Below, in pieces: positions 1 to 4,739 of a stretch of 7,227 nt of DNA; within the stretch, counting starts at the first letter, position 1, and every line of letters begins with the position of its first letter. The stretch is from the NCBI GenBank assembly GCA_038214535.1, contig JBBQRS010000174.1, positions 1 to 7,227 on the forward strand, given 5' to 3'. The notes under the pieces are model-generated. The model searched no databases. It was not told where the DNA came from and saw nothing but the letters and a program-made list of their open reading frames with translations. The translations under genes and the position numbers were made by a program. The DNA comes from JBBQRS01 sp038214535 (GTDB lineage: Bacteria > Chloroflexota > Anaerolineae > CG2-30-64-16).

Positions 1-59
1 TGGGCGACTGTCGCAATCAAAATCGAGCGTAACCGGTCAAACGATAGCGTTGGTGCCAT
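1..59 (-). CDS. Possible 5' end of a gene leaving through the left edge
   Basis: On the minus strand an ATG at 59-57 opens a frame reading MAPTLSFDRLRSILIATVA up to the window edge without a stop. The start resembles a short polar N-terminus followed by a hydrophobic run, as in a signal or membrane-anchor segment, but only about 19 residues are visible. A TAGAAT -10-like box lies upstream at 103-98 on the same strand; the ribosome site is weak (an AAGAG-like stretch). No family can be assigned. The competing reading is the tail of a plus-strand gene: frame 1 is open from base 1 to a TGA at 70-72. I cannot decide between them. Confidence 0.22.
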   Translation of the reverse strand, partial: MAPTLSFDRLRSILIATVA

Positions 60-97
60 AAATCGCTCTTGATCTGGATAGGATGTCTGACGCCTTC

Positions 98-103
98 ATT
101 CTA
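98..103 (-). promoter_or_regulatory. Candidate -10 box for the left-edge gene
   Basis: The minus strand reads TAGAAT here, one change from TATAAT, and is followed by G as in the two better -10 boxes of this window (TAYAATGG). It would give a leader of roughly 30 bases before the ATG at 59. No convincing -35 is visible 17 bases upstream. Confidence 0.22.
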
Positions 104-157
104 GCCGCTGTCGCTCTTTTGTTTACATTGAGAATTCCTGCAGCGGGGCTTACATCG

Positions 158-186
158 TTGACGCGGCGCGCTGGATATGCTAAGCT
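158..186 (+). promoter_or_regulatory. Weak candidate promoter of the first lipoprotein gene
   Basis: TTGACG at 158-163 matches five of six bases of a -35 box. Seventeen bases later lies TAAGCT (181-186), which matches only three of six bases of TATAAT. It is the best -35 in the 238-base leader region, but the -10 is poor and the match may be chance. Nothing else in 60-238 looks like a gene. Confidence 0.22.
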
Positions 187-194
187 AGATACGC

Positions 195-208
195 GGAGCG
201 CACGCTCC
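195..208. promoter_or_regulatory. Short inverted repeat in the leader of the first lipoprotein gene
   Basis: GGAGCG-CA-CGCTCC has 6-base arms around a 2-base centre and ends 20 bases before the Shine-Dalgarno sequence. It could be an operator half-site pair or a small leader hairpin. A repeat of this size can also occur by chance. Confidence 0.25.
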
Positions 209-228
209 CAAATTGTTACTGCACGCTC

Positions 229-234
229 AGGAGG
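229..234 (+). promoter_or_regulatory. Ribosome binding site that fixes the start at 239
   Basis: AGGAGG, four bases before ATG 239. It argues for 239 rather than the in-frame ATG at 83, which has no such site and would bury the lipoprotein signal peptide inside the protein. Confidence 0.8.
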
Positions 235-238
235 AACA

Positions 239-1393
239 ATGAAGACTCACAAGACGCTGCTGTTTATCCTCACGGTGATCCTCGCCCTGGGCCTCGCGGC
301 CTGCGGTTCGGGCGGCGGTGACGCCACGCCGGAACCCGCTGCGCCCACCGCGGCGGCGAGTTCCGCCGATACGCAGACTGCCGATGAACCCGCGGCAGCC
401 CCCGCGACGAAGTCTCCTGCGCCGACGGCGAAGCCGACGCTGGCGGCCGCGCCGACCGACGCCTCGGCTGCGCAGACGGATGAAACGCTCAATCTGGCCG
501 ACCGCGCTTCCGGCCTGAAGAACCTGAAGAGCTACCGGCTCACCTGGATATCTGAATGGACGCCCGGCGACGCGACGCAGAAGCCGGTGCAGATGAAGTG
601 GACGCAGGAAACGGTGACCGACCCGCCGGCGCAATATATCGCTTGGAGCGGGACCAACACGAACCCCGCGGCAGGCGCCGCTGCCGCCGATGAGATGGTC
701 AGCCAGATGTGGCACATTGGCCCCACCACCTACATGCTGATGAGCGCCAACGGTGAGAGCCAGTGCATGGCGATCACCCAGGATGAGGCGGACACGGAGG
801 CCCCCTTTGACCCGAGCCTGCTCGGCGACATTGAAAACGCGAAGTACGTCGGGCGTGAGACGGTTAACGGTATGCGCACGAAGCACTATGTCTATGACAC
901 GATCGGGTTCGCCATGCTCGGCGCGGATAAGGTCAAAGGCGATGCGTGGGTGGCTGAAGACGGCAATTACATGGTGAAGGAAGTGTTGACCTGGGAAGGG
1001 GGCGCGGGACCGTTCTCGGGGCTGGCGCAAGATGAGGCGAAGGGCAAGGGCAGTTGGACGTGGGAGCTGTCGCAGATCAACGAGAAGTTCACCATCGAGC
1101 CGCCGGAGGAATGCCTGAACCCCGCCGGCGACGCGGCGCTGCCCATGCCGCCGGGCGCAAAGAGCACGATGCAGACCACGCAGATGGCGCAATATACGCT
1201 GGCGATGCCGGTGGCCGATGTGGTGAAGTTCTATAAAAACGAGATGCCGGCCGCCGGTTGGAGTCTTGAGGGAGATCCGACAGAGACGGACGGCCTGGCG
1301 ATGCTGGCGTTCACTAAAGACGGCAAGACGGCGAATATCATGATTACCGGTGGTGACAACAACGGCAGCGTGGTGATCGTGACGGTGGAGTAG
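239..1393 (+). CDS. Secreted lipoprotein, LolA/LppX-like body with C-terminal FYKNEMPAAGW module
   Basis: A 384-residue predicted lipoprotein. Residues 1-22 form a lipoprotein signal peptide (hydrophobic core TLLFILTVILALGL, lipobox LAAC, lipidated Cys22). A linker rich in Ala, Pro and Thr follows at about 24-82. Residues 85-290 have the alternating pattern of a LolA/LppX/LprG-type open barrel: a leading NLKSYRLTW strand, W/Y-rich strands, and VNGMRTKHYVYD followed by GDAWVAEDGNYMVK. Residues 300-384 form a second small module with ALPMPPGA, then VVKFYKNEMPAAGW (329-341), then strands to the end; similar tails recur in Chloroflexota lipoproteins as I recall. Apart from Cys22, only Cys176 and Cys292 are present and may form a disulfide. 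Proteins with this fold bind lipids or hydrophobic ligands, but no binding residue can be named here, so the function is open. The start at 239 rests on the AGGAGG site and signal peptide. The gene faces the PA14 gene tail to tail across a shared terminator and stands alone as a transcription unit. Confidence 0.85.
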   Translation: MKTHKTLLFILTVILALGLAACGSGGGDATPEPAAPTAAASSADTQTADEPAAAPATKSPAPTAKPTLAAAPTDASAAQTDETLNLADRASGLKNLKSYRLTWISEWTPGDATQKPVQMKWTQETVTDPPAQYIAWSGTNTNPAAGAAAADEMVSQMWHIGPTTYMLMSANGESQCMAITQDEADTEAPFDPSLLGDIENAKYVGRETVNGMRTKHYVYDTIGFAMLGADKVKGDAWVAEDGNYMVKEVLTWEGGAGPFSGLAQDEAKGKGSWTWELSQINEKFTIEPPEECLNPAGDAALPMPPGAKSTMQTTQMAQYTLAMPVADVVKFYKNEMPAAGWSLEGDPTETDGLAMLAFTKDGKTANIMITGGDNNGSVVIVTVE

Positions 1394-1406
1394 GCGGTAT
1401 CGTATT

Positions 1407-1449
1407 AAAAAAACCGGGTTTCCGGCTTCGCCGAAGAAACCCGGTTTTT
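1407..1449. terminator. Bidirectional intrinsic terminator between convergent genes
   Basis: Thirteen-base perfect arms AAAAACCGGGTTT (1409-1421) and AAACCCGGTTTTT (1437-1449) enclose a smaller hairpin CGGC-TTC-GCCG (1423-1433). The plus-strand reading ends in five T; the minus-strand reading ends in seven T (A-run 1407-1413). It begins 13 bases after the first lipoprotein's stop and lies just beyond the PA14 gene's stop (TAA, 1456-1454), so one hairpin can end both transcripts. This is the only structure in the 60-base gap. Confidence 0.9.
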
Positions 1450-1453
1450 ATGT

Positions 1454-3007
1454 TTACGGTGCGGGGCAGCCCCACGGCGTGTAGTTGTCGGTGAAGGCGC
1501 GCACCCGCATCTCCGCCGCGCGGATCATCTGCCCGTCGGCCCACAGCTCCACCCGATAGGGGTGGCCCGCCGCGCCGTAGGTCGCAGTATCCACCAGCAT
1601 CCCGTCGAGCTTCATGAAACCGTTGGCGCTGATGGGCGAGTAGCCGCGCGGGTTGGTGTCTAGCCAGCGACCGTTCTCCTGCCGGTAAATCCTGACCCAC
1701 GAATTGTTCGGTCGGGCGCAGGTGATGATGTTCCCGATGGCGCGTTTCGACGGCGCTTTGTTCCACGTCAGCCGGGCGTCGGCGGCCCCCGTGTGCTCGT
1801 AGTACTCCATGCGTAGCGTGTGTACGCCCGACCGCAAATCCACCTCCGCCGAGTGCGACTCGTTGCCCATGTCGCGCCACTTGTTGATGACCAGCCGCCC
1901 GTCAATGTAGAGCCGCACACCGTCATCCGTCACGGTGGTGAAGCGATAGCGCCCGCCGCCAAACTCGACGTTGCGCGTCCAGCGCACGGAGAAGTTATCT
2001 ACGGGCAGGCGCCCATCCGGCGAGCCGAGGCCCCAGTTGAACTCGATCCCGTCGTCATCGCGGATCAGCGTGGGGTTGCCCGAAAGCCAACGATTGCTAT
2101 AGTACTCGCCGCGCCACGGCCCCGTCGGCGTCGGCCCGCCGATGCGCTCCCACGTGAGGCGCACTGCTGCTTCGTTTGCGTCCTCGAAGTACTCCAGCCG
2201 GATGGCGTGCGCGCCCGCGCCCATGTCCAGCTCGACGCGATAGGTCGTCGCGGGCTGCACCTTCCAGGCGTCGAGGACCAACCGGCCATCCACGTAGAGC
2301 CGCGCCCCGTCGTCGGTGACTACCGTGAAGCGATAGCGACTGCCCTCGAAGGGCGTGGTGCGCGTCCAGCGCGCCGAGAAGCGATCCGCGGGCAGGGCCG
2401 GATCGGGCGAGCCGAGGCCCCAGTTGAAGTTGATCTCCGCGTCATCGCGCACCACGGTGGGGCTGCCGGAGAGCCACGGGTTCGCCCAGTATTCGCCGCG
2501 CCACCCTTCCGCCGAGGTTGGCGGCGGCGTGGGGATCGGACCGTCAATGCGCGCCCAGGTGACGCTCGCCAGCGCGCCGCCGGTGTTCTCGTAATATTCG
2601 ACGCGCAGCGAGTGATTGCCCGTCCCCAGGTCGCGGTCGGCGGTATGGGTCGCGCCCGCCTGATCTTCCCACTGGTCAATCACCAGCGCGCCGTCCACGA
2701 AGAGCCGGATGCCGTCATCCGATTGCACGGCGAAGCGATACCGGCCACCCTCGAACGTAACCACACGCGTCCAACGCGCCGAGAAATTGTCGGCGGGCAG
2801 GAAGGGATGCGGCGAGCCCTCGCCCCAGTTGAAGTTGATGGCCGGGTCGTCGCGCACTACAATCGGCGCGCCCGCCAGCCAGCGATTCGGGTAATATTCG
2901 CCGCGCCATGCCGGGTCGGCGGCCCGGGCCGGTGTGGGCATCAGCGCGCCGGCCAGCAGGATTGCCAGCGCAAGCCATAGATAAGCAGATTTGCGTTTGT
3001 CGTTCAT
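1454..3007 (-). CDS. Secreted protein with three tandem PA14 domains and an unassigned C-terminal module
   Basis: A 517-residue exported protein. Residues 1-30 are a Sec signal peptide (NDKRK, hydrophobic LWLALAILLAGALM, cleavage near ARA-A). Three PA14 repeats follow at about 34-154, 169-289 and 298-416. Each runs WRGEYY.N.WL.G.P, then RDD..I.FNWG.GSP, then (D/R)FS.RWTR, GRYRF or SRYRF, (S/T)DDG.RL(F/Y)(V/I)DG, and a closing L.EY(Y/F)E...TW. PA14 domains are beta-barrels found in adhesins, toxins and glycosidases; some bind glycans through a pair of aspartates and calcium. A DDG aspartate pair is present in every repeat (Asp97-98, 232-233, 361-362), but sugar binding is an inference. Short Pro/Thr linkers separate the repeats. 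Residues about 423-517 form a further module that I do not recognise, with the only two cysteines (430, 514) near its ends. There is no LPXTG or transmembrane tail. Start 3007 is chosen for its GGGAGG site and signal peptide; the in-frame extension to 3283 runs through a dispersed repeat and is not believed. Confidence 0.9.
   Translation of the reverse strand: MNDKRKSAYLWLALAILLAGALMPTPARAADPAWRGEYYPNRWLAGAPIVVRDDPAINFNWGEGSPHPFLPADNFSARWTRVVTFEGGRYRFAVQSDDGIRLFVDGALVIDQWEDQAGATHTADRDLGTGNHSLRVEYYENTGGALASVTWARIDGPIPTPPPTSAEGWRGEYWANPWLSGSPTVVRDDAEINFNWGLGSPDPALPADRFSARWTRTTPFEGSRYRFTVVTDDGARLYVDGRLVLDAWKVQPATTYRVELDMGAGAHAIRLEYFEDANEAAVRLTWERIGGPTPTGPWRGEYYSNRWLSGNPTLIRDDDGIEFNWGLGSPDGRLPVDNFSVRWTRNVEFGGGRYRFTTVTDDGVRLYIDGRLVINKWRDMGNESHSAEVDLRSGVHTLRMEYYEHTGAADARLTWNKAPSKRAIGNIITCARPNNSWVRIYRQENGRWLDTNPRGYSPISANGFMKLDGMLVDTATYGAAGHPYRVELWADGQMIRAAEMRVRAFTDNYTPWGCPAP
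1760..2908 (-). repeat. Three tandem PA14-coding repeats
   Basis: Repeat units lie at about 2908-2546, 2503-2141 and 2116-1760, with periods of 135 and then 129 codons. Units two and three share a perfect 23-base match at 2406-2428 and 2019-2041, exactly 387 bases apart, over the codons for FNWGLGSP. The first unit differs there. Units two and three therefore look like the more recent duplication, or they have been homogenised by conversion. Confidence 0.8.
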
Positions 3008-3011
3008 GTTG

Positions 3012-3017
3012 CCTCCC
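3012..3017 (-). promoter_or_regulatory. Ribosome binding site of the PA14 gene
   Basis: The minus strand reads GGGAGG here, four bases before ATG 3007. It decides the start against the upstream in-frame ATGs, which lie within or beyond the promoter region. Confidence 0.75.
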
Positions 3018-3032
3018 GAAGTCAGTGTGTGA

Positions 3033-3048
3033 CGCTGACGGGTCAGCG
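3033..3048. promoter_or_regulatory. Inverted repeat in the PA14 gene leader
   Basis: CGCTGAC-GG-GTCAGCG has perfect 7-base arms and a 2-base centre. It lies between the predicted -10 box and the ribosome site of the PA14 gene, 26 bases before the ATG. Two readings are possible: an operator for a dimeric regulator, or a leader RNA hairpin (6 bp with a CCCG loop). No regulator gene is adjacent. Confidence 0.35.
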
Positions 3049-3104
3049 ATGCGATTGTTTGCGCCGTGTGATTAAGTGACGCACGGTGTATGAGCATGGT
3101 TCCC

Positions 3105-3110
3105 ATTATA
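3105..3110 (-). promoter_or_regulatory. -10 box of the PA14 gene
   Basis: The minus strand carries a perfect TATAAT within GGTATAATGG. No good -35 is visible at the usual distance (ATGCGC). The implied leader is about 90 bases and contains the inverted repeat at 3033-3048. The flanking bases match those of the opposing promoter at 3271. Confidence 0.55.
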
Positions 3111-3151
3111 CCCTCTTTTCGCGCTCCGCGCATCCCGCGAATGTGGTATCT

Positions 3152-3242
3152 GCCGGCCCTCACCCTGGCCCTCTCCCACGGGGCGAGGGAACTGGTCGCG
3201 ATCTCCCTCTCCCGTTGGGAGAGGGTCGGGGTGAGGGCCGGC
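3152..3242. repeat. Long dispersed palindrome between divergent promoters
   Basis: A 27-base left arm (3152-3178, starting GCCGGCCCTCACCC) pairs with 3216-3242. Twenty-five positions are Watson-Crick. The other two are T-G and G-T, so plus-strand RNA would form an unbroken 27-pair stem with two G-U pairs, while the minus strand has A-C mismatches. The loop carries a second hairpin, GAGGGA (3185-3190) with TCCCTC (3204-3209). A T-rich tract TTTCTTTT (3243-3250) follows, giving the plus strand a terminator-like form. From memory, this CCCTCACCC...CCCTCTCCC...GGGAGAGGG type is dispersed widely in bacterial genomes, and its translations (LTPTLSQRERE and similar) often appear as false N-termini. 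It sits between the two promoters and fills most of this 306-base gap; I see no gene in it. Confidence 0.85.
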
Positions 3243-3270
3243 TTTCTTTTCCCCGCGCAACGTCTTGCGG

Positions 3271-3276
3271 TACAAT
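3271..3276 (+). promoter_or_regulatory. -10 box of the binding-protein gene
   Basis: TACAAT within GGTACAATGG, 38 bases before ATG 3314. The position for a -35 (3248-3253) reads TTTCCC, which is poor. A tiny inverted repeat GGTT-CAC-AACC (3277-3287) overlaps the expected transcription start. Confidence 0.5.
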
Positions 3277-3302
3277 GGTTCACAACCGTGTAGAGTCAGT
3301 GA

Positions 3303-3309
3303 AAGGAGG
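3303..3309 (+). promoter_or_regulatory. Ribosome binding site of the binding-protein gene
   Basis: AAGGAGG, four bases before ATG 3314. It fixes the start there rather than at the in-frame ATG 3086, which would translate the dispersed palindrome. Confidence 0.8.
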
Positions 3310-3313
3310 GGCG

Positions 3314-4534
3314 ATGAAAGCCTATCGCATCATCGCGCTGTTGGTGTTGGCGACCATCTTATCGGGCTGCGCCCTGGGGGGCACACCCCCGCCGGAGCCG
3401 GTGAGCATCAACTTCGCCATCGAGGACGGCGAACGCGAGGAATACGCGAAATTTATCGAGCCGTTCAACAAGGTACACCCTGAGATCACCGTTAACCTTC
3501 AGGGCGGCCGGGGTACCGATACCGATTGCTTTGTGGGCGACTCGCTTAACATTGCCGGCGATATCGCGTCCGGCGCGCTGGTCGCGCTCGACCCGTTTTT
3601 CGATCAGGATCAAGAGCTGCGGCCCGACGATTTTTATCCCGGCGCGGTGAATGTGCTCAACACGCAGGGCAAGACCTGGGGCATCCCCGCGGGCATTGAT
3701 CCCCTGGTTTTCTATTACAACAAGGAGATGTTCGACCAGGCGGGTCTCTCCTATCCACAGCCCGGCTGGACGTGGGATGACTTCCTGACCGACGCGATGG
3801 CGCTCAGCAACCCCGACGAAAAGATCTTCGGCTATGCGATGCCGCTCAACCAGCAGGACGCGTTCGACGTGGCGCTTTTCATTTATCAGCATGGCGGCCG
3901 CGTGCTGGATGACCTGAACAACCCGACCATGCCGACGCTTGACGAGCCGCTGACCGTGGAAGCGGTGACGTGGTACACCGACCTTGCGCTGCGCCACAAC
4001 GTCGCGCCCACGCCCGAGCAGATGCGCAGCTTCAGCGGCGGCAGCCAGCAGGGCATCGGGCGCGGCATTTACGAGAGCAAGTTCGGCATGTGGATGGGCT
4101 TCTTCTCGGATCGCGGTGGGCGCACCTGGCCCGTGACGTGGCCGTGGCCGTGGGGCATGACGACGCTCCCGCGTGACGTGAACGCTACGACCGCCGGGCT
4201 CGTCCGCGCGTACTACATCCTGGCCGACCGACCCCACCCCGACGCGTGCTGGAAGCTGATCTCGTTCCTGAGCACGCAGGCCCCGGATGGGCTGGTTCCG
4301 GCGCGCCGTTCCGTGGCTGAATCGGAGGCTTTCACCGGCGTGGTTGGTGAGGAGCAGGCCGCCGCGGCGCGGCAGGCGGTTGAGGAGGCGATGCTGATCT
4401 CGCCGGAAGCGGCGAACGCTGCGCCGACGCTGGGCTATCTTTCCCGCGCCGTGCGTGAAATCCTCTCCGGCGCGGCGACGCCCGACGAGGCCCTCCGCGC
4501 CGCCCAGCAACAGGCCGAAAGCGCGATGCGGTGA
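3314..4534 (+). CDS. ABC transporter sugar-binding lipoprotein (solute-binding family 1)
   Basis: A 406-residue extracytoplasmic binding protein, typical in length for the family. Residues 1-19 are a lipoprotein signal peptide ending in LSGC (Cys19). The N-lobe opens with VSINFAIEDGEREEYAKFIEPFNKVHPEITVNLQGG (30-65). The hinge region carries the family hallmark IPAGIDPLVFYYNKEMFDQAGL (124-145) followed by PGWTWDDF (150-157), which is close to the usual YYNK.LF..AG...P.TW.E pattern. Later landmarks are FIYQHGG (189-195), a Trp-rich WPVTWPWPWG (272-281) that may line the sugar site, and GLVPARRSVAE (326-336). Such proteins catch oligosaccharides and hand them to a two-permease ABC importer. No permease or ATPase gene lies in the window: the next gene downstream is a glycosyltransferase and the upstream one diverges, so the protein is an orphan here. 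It might serve a distant importer or act as a sensor. The substrate cannot be read from sequence. Confidence 0.9.
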   Translation: MKAYRIIALLVLATILSGCALGGTPPPEPVSINFAIEDGEREEYAKFIEPFNKVHPEITVNLQGGRGTDTDCFVGDSLNIAGDIASGALVALDPFFDQDQELRPDDFYPGAVNVLNTQGKTWGIPAGIDPLVFYYNKEMFDQAGLSYPQPGWTWDDFLTDAMALSNPDEKIFGYAMPLNQQDAFDVALFIYQHGGRVLDDLNNPTMPTLDEPLTVEAVTWYTDLALRHNVAPTPEQMRSFSGGSQQGIGRGIYESKFGMWMGFFSDRGGRTWPVTWPWPWGMTTLPRDVNATTAGLVRAYYILADRPHPDACWKLISFLSTQAPDGLVPARRSVAESEAFTGVVGEEQAAAARQAVEEAMLISPEAANAAPTLGYLSRAVREILSGAATPDEALRAAQQQAESAMR

Positions 4535-4548
4535 CCTCTCTATGCCTT

Positions 4549-4570
4549 CCGCGATTCCCCTCGCGGTTTT
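4549..4570 (+). terminator. Weak intrinsic terminator after the binding-protein gene
   Basis: CCGCGA (4549-4554) pairs with TCGCGG (4561-4566) over a TTCCCC loop, followed directly by TTTT. It lies 14 bases after the stop codon. The stem is only six pairs and the T-run short, so termination may be partial. Confidence 0.45.
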
Positions 4571-4585
4571 CCCCGCAGTTCTCGG

Positions 4586-4656
4586 CGCGGAGTGCGCATC
4601 CTCAGATGCGCACGGGTTACGCGCAACGTTGCGCATCCTCAGATGCGCACTCTGCG
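4586..4656. repeat. Compound palindromic element
   Basis: A 21-base unit, GTGCGCATC-type and itself a hairpin with CTCA loop, occurs twice (4593-4613 and 4630-4650, period 37). Each copy folds locally (9 pairs at 4592-4613, 8 pairs at 4630-4649). The copies also fold on each other: 4586-4600 pairs with 4642-4656 over 15 positions including one G-T, then a 4x4 internal loop, then 4605-4612 with 4630-4637. The spacer and second copy together make a perfect 14-base palindrome, GCGCAACGTTGCGC (4621-4634). It resembles a REP- or MITE-like dispersed element. With the terminator upstream it accounts for much of the 205-base gap before the next gene; I see no other feature there. Confidence 0.8.
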
Positions 4657-4739
4657 GAAGCTTGTTGGAAAAGGCGGCTCTTGCTGTGATTCGTGCGTGG
4701 GCCGGGCGCTGGGAAGGGGTTTGGGGACGCACCGTCGTG

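Noticed and set aside
1..72. Tail of a plus-strand gene ending at TGA 70-72
   Set aside because: The frame is open from base 1 but gives only 23 residues without any motif, so it is not distinguishable from chance.
227..1192. Long minus-strand open frame opposite the first lipoprotein
   Set aside because: Its product is Arg/Gly-rich low-complexity sequence with no domain, and the plus strand has a ribosome site, signal peptide and coherent protein. It is a shadow of high-GC codon use.
1820..2980. 386-codon plus-strand open frame opposite the PA14 gene
   Set aside because: It is an antisense shadow; its periodicity simply mirrors the PA14 repeats.
3007..3104. Riboswitch in the PA14 leader
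   Set aside because: Only one short hairpin and a possible 5-pair stem are visible; no known aptamer core is recognisable.
3008..3283. Upstream extension of the PA14 gene to 3283
   Set aside because: It would translate the dispersed palindrome and the promoter region and place the signal peptide internally.
3086..3313. Upstream extension of the binding-protein gene to 3086
   Set aside because: Same reason: it translates the palindrome, while AAGGAGG and a signal peptide mark 3314.
4593..4650. Two-unit direct repeat considered as a CRISPR remnant
   Set aside because: There are only two 21-base units with a 16-base spacer, the units are palindromic and no cas genes are nearby; a REP-like element explains it better.
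3359..4732. 457-codon minus-strand open frame opposite the binding-protein gene
   Set aside because: Arg/His-rich product with no recognisable motif; the plus strand carries clear family signatures.
4455..4739. Extension of the glycosyltransferase gene to 4455
   Set aside because: It overlaps the 3' end of the binding-protein gene in another frame and crosses a terminator-like hairpin and the compound palindrome.
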